Below, one piece after another: positions 1-9,176 of a DNA stretch of 64,000 nt. This DNA is from Blastococcus xanthinilyticus (lineage in GTDB: Bacteria; Actinomycetota; Actinomycetes; Mycobacteriales; Geodermatophilaceae). The notes beneath the pieces are model-generated. The model made no database searches and was not told the origin of the DNA. It was given only the letters and a program-made list of their open reading frames with translations. Numbering within the stretch: position 1 is the first letter of the stretch; the number at the start of each line of letters is the position of its first letter. The DNA lies in NCBI RefSeq assembly GCF_008124835.1, contig NZ_VNHW01000013.1, positions 41,582 to 105,581 on the forward strand. Reading direction: 5' to 3'. Position numbers and translations under genes: made by a program.

Positions 1-1943
1 TCGTCATCCTGCTGGCGCTCACCGTCTCGTCGGTGTTCAGCGGCGACGGGAGTCGCACCGAGATCGCCACGTCGACGGCCCTCGAGCAGATCGAGGAGGG
101 CAACGTCGAGTCGGCGGTCCTCAACACCCGGGAGCAGACGCTCGACCTCGAGCTCACCGACGAGGTCGAGGGCAGCACCGAGGTGACGGCGTCCTACCCG
201 GTGGCGATCGAGGACCAGATCGTCGATCTCCTGCGCACCGAGGGCGAGGAGAACGCCGAGTTCGACACCAACGTCACCCAGGACAGCCTCCTGGTCAGCC
301 TGCTGGTCAGCTTCCTGCCGTTCCTGATCCTGCTCCTGCTGCTGTTCTGGCTGTTCAACTCCATGCAGGGCGGCGGCCGCGGCGTCATGGCCTTCGGCAA
401 GTCCAAGGCCAAGCAGATCACCAAGGACATGCCGAAGACGACGTTCGACGACGTCGCCGGCGCCGACGAGGCGATCGAGGAGCTCCACGAGATCAAGGAG
501 TTCCTGGCCAACCCGGTGAAGTTCCAGGCCGTGGGCGCGAAGATCCCCAAGGGCGTGCTGCTCTTCGGGCCGCCCGGGACCGGCAAGACGCTGCTGGCCC
601 GCGCCGTCGCCGGTGAGGCGGGGGTGCCGTTCTTCTCCATCTCCGGCTCGGACTTCGTGGAGATGTTCGTCGGTGTCGGCGCGAGCCGCGTCCGCGACCT
701 GTTCAACCAGGCCAAGGAGAACTCCCCGGCCATCATCTTCATCGACGAGATCGATGCCGTCGGCCGCCAGCGCGGTGCCGGGATGGGCGGCGGTCACGAC
801 GAGCGCGAGCAGACGCTGAACCAGATGCTGGTCGAGATGGACGGCTTCGACGTCAAGGGCGGGGTCATCCTGATCGCCGCGACGAACCGGCCGGACGTCC
901 TCGACCCGGCGCTGCTGCGCCCCGGCCGCTTCGACCGGCAGATCGCCGTCGACCGGCCCGACCTCCTCGGCCGCAAGCGGATCCTCGAGGTGCACGCCAA
1001 GGGCAAGCCGTTGGCGCCCGACGTCGACCTGGAGACCGTCGCCCGGCGCACGCCCGGTTTCACCGGCGCCGACCTGGCGAACGTGCTGAACGAGGGCGCG
1101 CTGCTCACCGCCCGCAACAACGGCTCGCTGATCACCGACGACACCCTCGAGGAGGCGATCGACCGCGTCATCGCCGGCCCCGAGCGGAAGACGCGGGCGA
1201 TGAGCGAGAAGGAGAAGAAGGTCACCGCCTACCACGAGGGCGGGCACGCCCTGGTGGCGCACGCGCTGCCCAACCTGGACCCGGTGCACAAGGTGACGAT
1301 CCTGCCGCGTGGCCGCTCCCTCGGGCACACGCTGGTGCTCCCCACCGAGGACAAGTACACCCAGACCCGCTCGGAGATGATCGACACCCTGGCGTACGCG
1401 CTCGGTGGCCGGGCGGCCGAGGAGCTGGTGTTCCACGAGCCGACCACCGGGGCCGGCAACGACATCGAGAAGGCCACCGCGATGGCCCGGGCGATGGTCA
1501 CCCAGTACGGGATGAGCGCCAAGCTCGGCGCGGTCAAGTACGGCAGCGGTGAGTCCGAGCCGTTCATGGGCCGCGACATGCACAGCCGCCCGGACTACTC
1601 CGAGGCCGTGGCCGCCGACATCGACGCCGAGATCCGTGCGCTGATCGAGGCCGCCCACGACGAGGCCTGGGAGATCCTGGTCGAGTACCGACACGTCCTC
1701 GACCAGCTGGTCCTCGAGCTGATCGAGCGGGAGACGCTGTCCAAGGAGGACATGGCCCGCATCTGCGCGCCGGTCGCCAAGCGTCCCTCCCTGGCTCCCT
1801 ACAACGGCTTCGGCAAGCGGACGCCGTCGGACCAGCCGCCGATCCTCACCCCCGCGGAGCAGGCGGCCCGGAACGGCAACGGCCACGTCGCCCCTGAGAA
1901 GCCGACGCCGGTGGGTGACGTCGGGGCCCCGGTCCAGCGATGA
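1..1943 (+). CDS. ftsH: ATP-dependent zinc metalloprotease FtsH, 5' end cut by window
   Basis: Membrane-anchored AAA+ protease that extracts and degrades membrane and damaged soluble proteins. The frame is open from base 3, where it encodes the end of a first membrane helix, so the true start lies upstream; about 646 residues are visible. Counting from GTG 33, a second membrane segment lies near residues 86-109, Walker A GPPGTGKT near 179, Walker B IIFIDEID follows, the SRH arginine stretch RPGRFDRQI comes next, and the zinc site HEGGH is near 401. The C-terminal tail is long and polar. The gene directly precedes the folate operon, as in mycobacteria. Identity is certain; only the N-terminus is missing. 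Confidence 0.98.
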   Translation, partial: VILLALTVSSVFSGDGSRTEIATSTALEQIEEGNVESAVLNTREQTLDLELTDEVEGSTEVTASYPVAIEDQIVDLLRTEGEENAEFDTNVTQDSLLVSLLVSFLPFLILLLLLFWLFNSMQGGGRGVMAFGKSKAKQITKDMPKTTFDDVAGADEAIEELHEIKEFLANPVKFQAVGAKIPKGVLLFGPPGTGKTLLARAVAGEAGVPFFSISGSDFVEMFVGVGASRVRDLFNQAKENSPAIIFIDEIDAVGRQRGAGMGGGHDEREQTLNQMLVEMDGFDVKGGVILIAATNRPDVLDPALLRPGRFDRQIAVDRPDLLGRKRILEVHAKGKPLAPDVDLETVARRTPGFTGADLANVLNEGALLTARNNGSLITDDTLEEAIDRVIAGPERKTRAMSEKEKKVTAYHEGGHALVAHALPNLDPVHKVTILPRGRSLGHTLVLPTEDKYTQTRSEMIDTLAYALGGRAAEELVFHEPTTGAGNDIEKATAMARAMVTQYGMSAKLGAVKYGSGESEPFMGRDMHSRPDYSEAVAADIDAEIRALIEAAHDEAWEILVEYRHVLDQLVLELIERETLSKEDMARICAPVAKRPSLAPYNGFGKRTPSDQPPILTPAEQAARNGNGHVAPEKPTPVGDVGAPVQR

Positions 1944-1956
1944 GCCCGCACCGGCG

Positions 1957-2574
1957 ATGAGCGAGATCCCGGCCGAGCCGGCCGACCAGCTCCTGGACCC
2001 GCCCCGCGGGGTGGACCTGGAGCGGGCGGCGGCCGCGGTGCGCGAGCTGCTGCTGGCCGTGGGGGAGGACCCGGACCGCCCCGGCCTGCAGGACACCCCG
2101 GCCCGCGTCGCGCGGGCGTACACGGAGACGTTCGCGGGTCTGTGGCAGGACCCGTACGAGATCCTCGCGACCACGTTCGACGAGGACCACAGCGAGCTGG
2201 TGCTGGTCAAGGACATCCCGATGTACTCGACCTGCGAGCACCACCTGGTGCCCTTCCACGGGGTCGCCCACGTCGGGTACATCCCGGGCAGCGACGGGCG
2301 GGTCACCGGCCTGTCCAAGCTGGCCCGGCTGGTGGAGGTCTACGCGCGCCGTCCGCAGGTGCAGGAGCGCATGACCAGTCAGATCGCCGACGCGCTGGCC
2401 GACGTGCTGAAGCCCCGCGGCGTGCTCGTCGTCATCCAGGCAGAGCACCTGTGCATGGCGATGCGCGGCATCCGCAAGCCCGGCTCGTCCACCGTCACCT
2501 CGGCCGTGCGCGGCATCTTCCGGGAGGACGCGCGGACACGCAGCGAGGCGATGAGCCTCGTCCTGGGCCGATGA
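1957..2574 (+). CDS. folE: GTP cyclohydrolase I
   Basis: Cytosolic zinc enzyme that converts GTP to dihydroneopterin triphosphate, the first step of folate synthesis. The 205-residue product shows the family signature around [11 protein letters not shown], with the zinc-binding Cys and His residues, and ends with [15 protein letters not shown], which supplies the other zinc cysteine. The frame extends upstream to a GTG at 1915 inside ftsH. ATG 1957 is preferred because it lies 13 bases after the ftsH stop and gives the usual family length. The stop overlaps the folP start (ATGA), so translation of the two is probably coupled. Confidence 0.95.
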   Translation: MSEIPAEPADQLLDPPRGVDLERAAAAVRELLLAVGEDPDRPGLQDTPARVARAYTETFAGLWQDPYEILATTFDEDHSELVLVKDIPMYSTCEHHLVPFHGVAHVGYIPGSDGRVTGLSKLARLVEVYARRPQVQERMTSQIADALADVLKPRGVLVVIQAEHLCMAMRGIRKPGSSTVTSAVRGIFREDARTRSEAMSLVLGR

Positions 2575-3419
2575 CCGAGCTGCCGCGCCCGGGCCGGTGC
2601 CTGGTCATGGGCGTCCTGAACGTCACCCCGGACTCCTTCTCCGACGGCGGGTGCTTCGCCGACGCCGCGACCGCGGTCGCGCACGGCCTGGCGATGCACG
2701 CCGCCGGGGCCGACTACGTCGACGTGGGCGGGGAGTCCACCCGTCCCGGCGCCGACCGGGTCGACGCGGCCGAGGAGTGCCGCCGCGTGGTCCCCGTGAT
2801 CCGTGAGCTGTCCGCGGCCGGGGTGCGCACCAGCGTGGACACCACCCGCGCCGAGGTGGCGGAGGCGGCGCTGGCGGCCGGCGCGGTCCTCGTCAACGAC
2901 GTCAGCGGCGGCCTGGCCGACAAGAACATGGCCGAGCTCGTCGCCGAGGCCGGCGTCCCGTGGGTGCTCATGCACTGGCGGGGGCACAGCCGGGAGATGT
3001 ACGCGGCAGCGCAGTACGGCGACGTCGTCACCGAGGTCTGCGCGGAGCTCACCGCCCGGGTCGAGGACGTCGTCGCCGCCGGTGTGGCGCCGGAGCAGCT
3101 GGTCCTCGACCCCGGTCTGGGGTTCGCCAAGCGCGCGGAGCACAACTGGGCGCTGCTGGCCGGCCTCGACCGGCTCGTCGCGCTGGGCCTGCCGGTGCTG
3201 GTCGGGGCCTCGCGGAAGACCTTCCTCGGCCGGCTGCTCGCCGGGCCGGAGAGCGCGCCCCGGCCCCCGGAGGCGCGGGACGCCGCGACGCTCGCGACCA
3301 CCGTCCTGGCCGCCCAGGCCGGCGCCTGGGGGGTGCGGGTGCACGACGCCGCGGCATCGGTCGATGCCGTCCGCACCCTCGAGGCCGTCCGCGCCGCGAA
3401 AGGAACCGGCCGTGGCTAG
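2571..3419 (+). CDS. folP: Dihydropteroate synthase
   Basis: Condenses 6-hydroxymethyl-dihydropterin diphosphate with p-aminobenzoate to give 7,8-dihydropteroate; this is the sulfonamide target. The 282-residue TIM-barrel protein begins with the diagnostic [15 protein letters not shown] loop and has the GGESTRPGA pterin/PABA loop, the VNDVSG strand, the DPGLGFAK segment and a late GASRKTFLG pterin-binding loop. The ATG overlaps the folE stop by four bases and the 3' end overlaps folB. No key residue appears missing. Confidence 0.95.
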   Translation: MTELPRPGRCLVMGVLNVTPDSFSDGGCFADAATAVAHGLAMHAAGADYVDVGGESTRPGADRVDAAEECRRVVPVIRELSAAGVRTSVDTTRAEVAEAALAAGAVLVNDVSGGLADKNMAELVAEAGVPWVLMHWRGHSREMYAAAQYGDVVTEVCAELTARVEDVVAAGVAPEQLVLDPGLGFAKRAEHNWALLAGLDRLVALGLPVLVGASRKTFLGRLLAGPESAPRPPEARDAATLATTVLAAQAGAWGVRVHDAAASVDAVRTLEAVRAAKGTGRG

Positions 3420-3813
3420 CAGCCCCCCGTCCCGCCACCCCGGGCACCGCACCCCCGACCGGATCGCCGTCCGGGGCATCCGCGCGCACGCCCACCACGG
3501 CGTCTACGCCTTCGAGCGGGAGCGCGGGCAGATGTTCCGCGTCGACGCCGTCCTGGAGCTGGACACCGCCGCGGCGGCCGCCGGGGACGACCTCGACCGG
3601 ACGGTGAACTACGCCGACCTCGCCCAGCAGCTGCACCACGTGCTGGCCGGCGAGCCGGTGAACCTCCTGGAGACCCTCGCCCAGCGGCTGGCCGACGTCT
3701 GCCTGGCCAACGAGCTGGTGGACGCCGTCGAGATCACCGTGCACAAGCCCGAGGCCGAGCTGGGCGTGCCCTTCGACGACGTCACGGTGACCATCCGGCG
3801 AGAGCGCCGGTGA
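3412..3813 (+). CDS. folB: Dihydroneopterin aldolase
   Basis: Cleaves 7,8-dihydroneopterin to 6-hydroxymethyl-dihydropterin and glycolaldehyde. The 133-residue protein carries the short FolB core: IRAHAHHGVYAFERERGQ near the N-terminus, a NYADLAQ segment, a catalytic-loop glutamate in LLETLAQRLAD, and the HKPEAELGVPFDDV region. GTG 3412 is chosen because an AAAGGA ribosome binding site sits just upstream, within folP. Start and stop both overlap neighbours, as elsewhere in this operon. Confidence 0.93.
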   Translation: MASSPPSRHPGHRTPDRIAVRGIRAHAHHGVYAFERERGQMFRVDAVLELDTAAAAAGDDLDRTVNYADLAQQLHHVLAGEPVNLLETLAQRLADVCLANELVDAVEITVHKPEAELGVPFDDVTVTIRRERR

Positions 3814-4313
3814 CCCGCGCCGTCCTGTCGCTGGGGGCCAACCTCGGGGACCGTGCCGGTGCGCTGCGGGAGGCGCTAACCGCGCTGACCGGGCACGGGC
3901 TCTCGGCCCGGTCGACGCTGTACGAGACCCCGCCGTGGGGCCCGGTCGAGCAGCCGCCGTACCTCAACGCCGTCGCGTTCGTCCGGGGCGACCGCGACGC
4001 CGCCGGCTGGCTGGCCCTGGCCCACGAGCTGGAGCAGGCGGCCGGCCGCACCCGGGAGGAGCGCTGGGGTCCGCGCACCCTCGACGTCGACGTGGTCACC
4101 GTGACCGGCGACGACGGCGCGCCGGTGCTCTCCGACGACCCCGCACTGACCCTGCCCCACCCGCGGGCCCACGAGCGGGCGTTCGTGCTGGTGCCGTGGC
4201 TGACCCTCGACCCCACCGCCGTCCTGCCCGGCCACGGGCCGGTCGCCGACCTGGTGGCAGCGCTCGACCCGGCCGACGTCGCCGCGGTCGTGCGCTGGGA
4301 CCACCTGCACTGA
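3810..4313 (+). CDS. folK: HPPK, 6-hydroxymethyl-dihydropterin pyrophosphokinase
   Basis: Transfers pyrophosphate from ATP to 6-hydroxymethyl-dihydropterin, giving the FolP substrate. The 167-residue product starts with the SLGANLGDR motif and contains YETPPWG, a LEQAAGRTREERWGPRTLDVDV segment with the ATP/metal aspartates, and LPHPRAHERAFVL. It begins on a GTG that overlaps the folB stop by four bases, so it is the fourth coupled gene of the pathway. Confidence 0.95.
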   Translation: MTRAVLSLGANLGDRAGALREALTALTGHGLSARSTLYETPPWGPVEQPPYLNAVAFVRGDRDAAGWLALAHELEQAAGRTREERWGPRTLDVDVVTVTGDDGAPVLSDDPALTLPHPRAHERAFVLVPWLTLDPTAVLPGHGPVADLVAALDPADVAAVVRWDHLH

Positions 4314-4321
4314 GCCGGCCG

Positions 4322-4837
4322 ATGACCCCCGTCCGCCGCCGCGACCTGGCCGTGCTCGCCCTCGGGCTCGCGGTCGCCTCCTGGCTGCTGGTGCGGGCCT
4401 GGTACGGCGACCTGCCGCCGCTGCGCTGGTGGCTGCCGGTGCCGCTGGCCGTCCTCGCCGTGGCGGAGGCGCTGGGCGCCCGGGTGCTGCGCGTCCGGCT
4501 CGGCGCGCTGCGGGATGCCCGGGCCGGGCGCGGCCCCGTGGACCGGGACGGCTCCCTCGTCCGGCCGGTGGAGCCCATGCTCGTGGCCCGGCTGGCGGTG
4601 CTGGCCCAGGCCAGCGCCTACGTCGGCGCCGTGTTCACCGGCCTCTGGCTGGGGGTGCTCGTCTACGCCGCACCGGCCGTGGGCCGGCTGCGGGCCGCCG
4701 GCGACGACACGCTCACCGCGGGCATCGGCCTGGTCTGCTCGCTCGCGCTGATCGCGGCGGCGCTGTGGCTGGAGTCGGCCTGCCGCGTCCCGCCGGGCTC
4801 GACCGACGACGATCCGGCTCCCGGGGTGTCGGCCTAG
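4322..4837 (+). CDS. DUF3180 membrane protein
   Basis: A 171-residue membrane protein with four hydrophobic segments, two near the N-terminus and two in the second half (about residues 85-110 and 130-150), separated by a charged loop. In actinobacteria this family regularly follows folK, and the M. tuberculosis counterpart is Rv3605c. Its function is not known. ATG 4322 lies eight bases after the folK stop. The likely role is at the membrane, but nothing in the sequence links it to folate chemistry. Confidence 0.85.
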   Translation: MTPVRRRDLAVLALGLAVASWLLVRAWYGDLPPLRWWLPVPLAVLAVAEALGARVLRVRLGALRDARAGRGPVDRDGSLVRPVEPMLVARLAVLAQASAYVGAVFTGLWLGVLVYAAPAVGRLRAAGDDTLTAGIGLVCSLALIAAALWLESACRVPPGSTDDDPAPGVSA

Positions 4838-4904
4838 CCACCGTTCGGAGGACCGCGCAAGAACGGTCAAGCGCCGAGGCCTCCGCGCACAGCACCCTGG
4901 ACGC

Positions 4905-5831
4905 ATGACGGGACGGGACCGGCTGCGCGAGCTGCTCGACGCGGTGCTGGACGAGGACAACCACACCCTCGCGGAGATGGCGGGCGACGCCTACGCCTCG
5001 CCGTTCCACCTCAGCCGGGTGCTGTCCCGCGACGCCGGCGAGGCGCCGGTGGCGATGCGGCGGCGGGTGATGCTCGAGCGCGCGGCGTGGCAGCTGCGGC
5101 AGGGCGGCAGCGTGACCGACGCGGCGTGGGCGGCCGGGTACGAGTCGGTGGAGGGCTTCAGCCGGGCCTTCACCCGCGCCTTCGGCCGGGTCCCCAGCTC
5201 GGTCGACGCGTCGACCCGCCACTGGCTGCCGGCGCCGAACGGCATCCACTTCCACCCGCCCACCTCGCTGTGGGTGGAGAGCACGGAACACGCCCTGAAC
5301 GCGCTCACCGAGCAGCTGGTGCGGCACGGTCTGGACGACACCCGCCACCTGATCGAGGTCGCGAAGGGCCTGAGCGACGAGGACTTCCACGCGCGGCGGC
5401 TGCCCGGCCTGGTCGTGCTGCAGTGGGACGGCCCGGAGGAGTCGGTCCAGGCCGTGCTGGATCACCTGGTGGGCACCCTGGAGGTGTGGCTGGCCTCGAT
5501 CGAGGGCCACGACCTCCCCGGGCGCGAGGAGGACCCTTCCGCGGCCCGGCTGCTGGAGCGGCACGACGCCGCCGCCCCGCGCTGGCTCGCCGTGGTGCGC
5601 GACATCGACCGGCGGGGCGGCTGGGACGACCGGCTGATCGACGCGCTGTGCGAGCCCCCGGAGAGCTTCGTGCTGAGCAGCGTCGTCGCCCACGTGCTCA
5701 CCTACTCGGCGCACCGCCGGCAGCTCGTCCGGCACCTGCTGCGCTCCGCCGGTACCGACATCGACACCGGCGACCCCATCGACTGGCTCCGCGCCCGCCG
5801 CGGCGACACCCCGGGAGGAACACCGTGCTGA
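4905..5831 (+). CDS. AraC-type HTH regulator with DinB-like domain
   Basis: A 308-residue protein with two parts. Residues about 1-105 form an AraC/XylS double helix-turn-helix: FHLSRVLSRDAGEAP is the first recognition region and AAWAAGYESVEGFSRAFTRAFG the second, which is the more conserved. Residues about 110-295 resemble a DinB/YfiT-like four-helix bundle, with histidines in DDTRHLIEVAKG and HVLTYSAHRRQLVRHLL that could bind a metal. The gene overlaps the next reductase gene by seven bases, so the two are probably an operon. The ligand is unknown. Confidence 0.85.
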   Translation: MTGRDRLRELLDAVLDEDNHTLAEMAGDAYASPFHLSRVLSRDAGEAPVAMRRRVMLERAAWQLRQGGSVTDAAWAAGYESVEGFSRAFTRAFGRVPSSVDASTRHWLPAPNGIHFHPPTSLWVESTEHALNALTEQLVRHGLDDTRHLIEVAKGLSDEDFHARRLPGLVVLQWDGPEESVQAVLDHLVGTLEVWLASIEGHDLPGREEDPSAARLLERHDAAAPRWLAVVRDIDRRGGWDDRLIDALCEPPESFVLSSVVAHVLTYSAHRRQLVRHLLRSAGTDIDTGDPIDWLRARRGDTPGGTPC

Positions 5832-6385
5832 CCTACTACACCGCCACCACGCTCGACGGCTGGATCGCCGACCCCGACGACTCCCTGGACTGGCTCTTCC
5901 GCCAGAAGCAGGGCGACGTCCCGGGCTTCGGGTTCGACGAGTTCATGGCCGGCGTCGGCGCCCTGGTCATGGGCCGCACGACCTACCAGTGGGTCCTCGA
6001 CCACGAGGCCGCGGCCGGCAACGCGTGGCCCTTCACGCTGCCGACCTGGGTCATGACGAGCCGGGAGCTGCCCGCCGCCTCCGGCGACGTCCGGTTGGCC
6101 TCCGGCGACGTCCGTGCGGTGCACGAGGTGATGACCGCCGCGGCGGGCGGGCGGCATCTCTGGCTGGTCGGCGGGGGAGACCTGGCCGGTCAGTTCGCCG
6201 AGGCCGGCCTGCTGGACGAGGTCGTCGTCTCCATCGCGCCGGTGACCCTGGGTGCCGGACGGCCGCTGCTGCCGCGACGGCTGGACCTGGAGCTGGTCGA
6301 GGCGGCCCCGAACGGCGCGTTCGTCAGCGCGCGCTACCGCGTGGTGGGGCCGCTGCTGGAGGACCGGGCCGCCGCGGACGGCTAG
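5825..6385 (+). CDS. Dihydrofolate-reductase-family (RibD C-terminal-like) protein
   Basis: A 186-residue member of the DHFR/RibD_C fold (YwjB/YyaP type). It shows YYTATTLDGWIADPDDSLDWL at the N-terminus, the MGRTTYQWV segment, a PTWVMTSR strand and the dinucleotide-binding GGGDLAGQF turn, then a SIAPVTLGAGRPLLP C-terminal strand. GTG 5825 has a good GGAGGAA site at 5814-5820. Such proteins are often annotated as DHFR but usually have other or unknown NADPH-dependent activities. Its stop shares the palindrome CTAG with the stop of the convergent opuCA gene. Confidence 0.85.
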   Translation: MLTYYTATTLDGWIADPDDSLDWLFRQKQGDVPGFGFDEFMAGVGALVMGRTTYQWVLDHEAAAGNAWPFTLPTWVMTSRELPAASGDVRLASGDVRAVHEVMTAAAGGRHLWLVGGGDLAGQFAEAGLLDEVVVSIAPVTLGAGRPLLPRRLDLELVEAAPNGAFVSARYRVVGPLLEDRAAADG

Positions 6386-7578
6386 CCCGACGCGGCGCCC
6401 GCGGTCTCCGGCGCCCGGCCCTCCACCGAGCGGCGGAGCGCCGAGTGCAGCGACTCGGGGGTGAGGACGCCGAGGAAGTGGTCGCCGTCGAGCACCGCGA
6501 CCCAGCCCGCCTCGTGCTGCAGCATCGTGGCGAACGCCGTCTTCAGCGACGCCTCGCGCGGCACCCACGCCTCCATGCGCCGGGCCGCGCTGCCCACCGT
6601 CCCCGCCCCCTGGGCGCGGTCCAGCGACAGCCAGCCGTGCAGGTTCTCCGCGTCGTCGAGGACGACCGCCCAGCGGGCGCCGGCGGTCTGCAGCGCGGCC
6701 CGTGCGTCGGCCAGCCCGTCGGCGACGTGCACCACCGGTGGCCGTTCGAGGTCCAGCGGGTCGATCCCGGTGACGGCCAGCCGCTTGAGCCCCCGGTCGG
6801 CGCCGACGAAGTCGGCCACGAACTCGTTCACCGGGTGCCCCAACAGCTCGGCGGGCGTGGCGAACTGCTCCACCCGGCCACCCTCGCTCATCACCGCGAT
6901 CCGGTCGCCGATCCGGACGGCCTCCTCGATGTCGTGGGTGACGAAGACGATCGTCTTGCCGACGGCCTCCTGCAGCCGCAGGAACTCCGACTGGAGGCGT
7001 TCCCGCACGATCGGGTCCACGGCCGAGAAGGGCTCGTCCATGAGCAGGACGGTCGGGTCGGCCGCCAGGGCGCGGGCCACGCCGGCCCGCTGCCGCTGAC
7101 CGCCGGAGAGCTGGTGGGGGTAGCGGTCGCCGTGCACGGCGGGGTCCAGGCCGACGAGGACCAGCAGCTCCTCGACCCGCTCGCGGATCCGGCGCTTGTC
7201 CCAGCCCAGCAGACGGGGCACGGTGCCCACGTTGACCCGGATGGTCTGGTGGGGGAAGAGCCCCACGTTCTGGATCACGTAGCCGATCCGGCGGCGCAGC
7301 TGCACCGGGTCGGCCCGGGTGACGTCGTCCTCGCCGAGCAGGATCCGGCCGGTCGTGGGTTCGATGATCCGGTTGATCATCTTCATCGTGGTGGTCTTCC
7401 CGCAGCCCGAGGGGCCCACCAGCACCGTGAGCTCGCCCGCCGCGAAGGTGAGGTCGAGCTCCTGCACGCCCACCGTGCCGTCCGGATAGACCTTGCTCAC
7501 GCCCTCCAGGCGGATCGTCTCGGCGCCGGCCGGCGTCCCGCTCGCTGGGCGGCGGGCGGGGGGAGCAGTAGCGTCCAC
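6382..7578 (-). CDS. opuCA: Glycine betaine/quaternary amine ABC transporter ATPase
   Basis: A 398-residue ATP-binding subunit of an osmoprotectant importer. The ABC domain has Walker A GPSGCGKTTT, the Q-loop VIQNVGLFPHQT, signature LSGGQRQR and Walker B VLLMDEPFSAVDP followed by the switch histidine in FVTHD. After about residue 260 there is a CBS-domain tail, weak in sequence but ending in GVLTPESLHSALRR, the type used by OpuA/OpuC to sense ionic strength. It is divergent from the two permeases with only 26 bases between starts, so promoters must overlap. The start is a GTG. Confidence 0.92.
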   Translation of the reverse strand: MDATAPPARRPASGTPAGAETIRLEGVSKVYPDGTVGVQELDLTFAAGELTVLVGPSGCGKTTTMKMINRIIEPTTGRILLGEDDVTRADPVQLRRRIGYVIQNVGLFPHQTIRVNVGTVPRLLGWDKRRIRERVEELLVLVGLDPAVHGDRYPHQLSGGQRQRAGVARALAADPTVLLMDEPFSAVDPIVRERLQSEFLRLQEAVGKTIVFVTHDIEEAVRIGDRIAVMSEGGRVEQFATPAELLGHPVNEFVADFVGADRGLKRLAVTGIDPLDLERPPVVHVADGLADARAALQTAGARWAVVLDDAENLHGWLSLDRAQGAGTVGSAARRMEAWVPREASLKTAFATMLQHEAGWVAVLDGDHFLGVLTPESLHSALRRSVEGRAPETAGAASG

Positions 7579-7604
7579 GGGGTGGCCTTCCTGGTACGCG
7601 CTCG

Positions 7605-8303
7605 ATGCTGAACGCGGCGACCGCCGAGGTGCGGGCGGCCGATGCGGCGCCGAACCCGTGGTTCGACGTGTCCTACGTGACCTCCAACTGGGAGTCCATT
7701 GTGGGCTACCTGGGCGAGCACGTCAGGCTCACCGTCGCCGCCGTCCTGCTCGGGGCGCTGATCGCGCTGCCGCTGGCGCTGCTGGCGCGGCGCAGCCGGT
7801 GGCTGGCCGGCCCGGTGCTCGGCCTCTCCACGGTGATCTACACCATCCCGTCGCTGGCGATGTTCGCCTTCGTCGCCCCGTTCACCGGTCTCACGGCGAC
7901 CACCGTGCTGATCGGGCTGGTGCTGTACTCGCTGGTCATCCTGGTGCGCAACTTCCTCACCGGGCTGCAGTCGGTACCGGCCGACGTGCGCGAGGCGGCG
8001 CGTGGGATGGGCTACGGGTCCGGCCGGCTGCTGTGGCAGGTCGAGCTGCCGCTCGCGCTGCCGGCGTTCATGGCGGGGCTGCGGGTGGCCACGGTGTCGA
8101 CCGTCGCGCTCACCACCGTCGGTGTCATCGTCGGCCACGGCGGGCTGGGGCAGCTGATCATCGGCGGCTTCAACGCCAACTTCTACCGCGCCGAGATCGT
8201 CACCGGGGCGGTCGGCTGCGTGCTGCTGGCGCTGCTCGCCGACCTGCTGCTGGCCGGCGCGGAGCGGCTGCTCACCCCGTGGGCCGAGCGGGTGCGCGCG
8301 TGA
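7605..8303 (+). CDS. opuCB: Glycine betaine/quaternary amine ABC permease (OpuCB-like)
   Basis: A 232-residue inner-membrane permease of the ProW/OpuC class. About six hydrophobic segments are visible, and the EAA coupling loop reads EAARGMGYGSGRLLWQVELPLALP near residues 128-150. ATG 7605 begins the operon opuCB-opuCD-opuCC. The stop overlaps the GTG of the second permease by four bases. Confidence 0.9.
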   Translation: MLNAATAEVRAADAAPNPWFDVSYVTSNWESIVGYLGEHVRLTVAAVLLGALIALPLALLARRSRWLAGPVLGLSTVIYTIPSLAMFAFVAPFTGLTATTVLIGLVLYSLVILVRNFLTGLQSVPADVREAARGMGYGSGRLLWQVELPLALPAFMAGLRVATVSTVALTTVGVIVGHGGLGQLIIGGFNANFYRAEIVTGAVGCVLLALLADLLLAGAERLLTPWAERVRA

Positions 8304-9028
8304 ACCTGCTGCGCGATGCGTGGGTCTACCTCAACGACCCCTACAACTGGACCCGCGACCGCGGCATCCTGGAGCTGCTGGGTGAGCACCTGCGCATCTC
8401 GGCGTCCGCGGTGCTGGTCGCCCTCGTCGTCGCGCTGCCGGTGGGCATGCTGCTCGGGCACACCGGCCGCGGTGGCGGCTTCACCGTGGCCCTGTCGAAC
8501 GTCTCCCGCGCCGTTCCCACGCTGGCCCTGCTGACCGTCTTCGCGGTCACGCCCATCGGCTTCGGCCCCACCGCGACGACGATCGCGCTGGCCGTCTTCG
8601 CCGTCCCGCCGATCCTCACCAACACCTACGTCGGCTTCCGCTCCGTGGACCGGGACGTCGTCGAGGCGTCGCGGGCGATGGGCATGACCGGGCGGCAGGT
8701 GGTGCTGCGCGCCGAGCTGCCGCTGGCGACCCCGCTGGTGATGACCGGCATCCGGACCGCCACGGTGCAGGTCGTGGCGACGGCGGCGCTCGCGGCACTG
8801 GTCGCCGGTGGGGGGCTGGGCGGCATCATCACGCTGGCGTTCGCGCAGCAGGACTACGGCGTGGTGCTCGCCGGTGCGTTCCTCGTCGCCCTCCTCGCCG
8901 TGCTCAGCGAGGCCGCGCTCGCCCTGCTCGCCCGGCTGGTGACGCCCGGGCGCAGGTTCGCGTTCCCCGCCTTCGGGATGCGCACCGCGAGCGGGGCGCC
9001 ACCGTCCGCAGCCGCACGTCCGCGCTGA
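8300..9028 (+). CDS. opuCD: Glycine betaine/quaternary amine ABC permease (OpuCD-like)
   Basis: Second permease of the importer, 242 residues, with an EAA loop EASRAMGMTGRQVVLRAELPLATP and about five or six membrane spans. It starts on a GTG overlapping the opuCB stop. Having two different permease subunits plus a lipoprotein-type binding protein is typical of OpuC-like heteromeric systems, as opposed to ProVWX. The C-terminus runs into a short proline/alanine tail. Confidence 0.9.
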   Translation: MNLLRDAWVYLNDPYNWTRDRGILELLGEHLRISASAVLVALVVALPVGMLLGHTGRGGGFTVALSNVSRAVPTLALLTVFAVTPIGFGPTATTIALAVFAVPPILTNTYVGFRSVDRDVVEASRAMGMTGRQVVLRAELPLATPLVMTGIRTATVQVVATAALAALVAGGGLGGIITLAFAQQDYGVVLAGAFLVALLAVLSEAALALLARLVTPGRRFAFPAFGMRTASGAPPSAAARPR

Positions 9029-9176
9029 CCGGTAGCGGGGTCACGGAAGCGCAACGGGTTCGGAAATGAGTTGCCCGCAACCGGTCGGCGCGGTTGCATG
9101 GCGTCCGCGGGACTTCCCGCCAGACACGCGTGGCTGCAACAGGGCCGTCACGGGACACAGAAGGCGGGGCCTCCCC

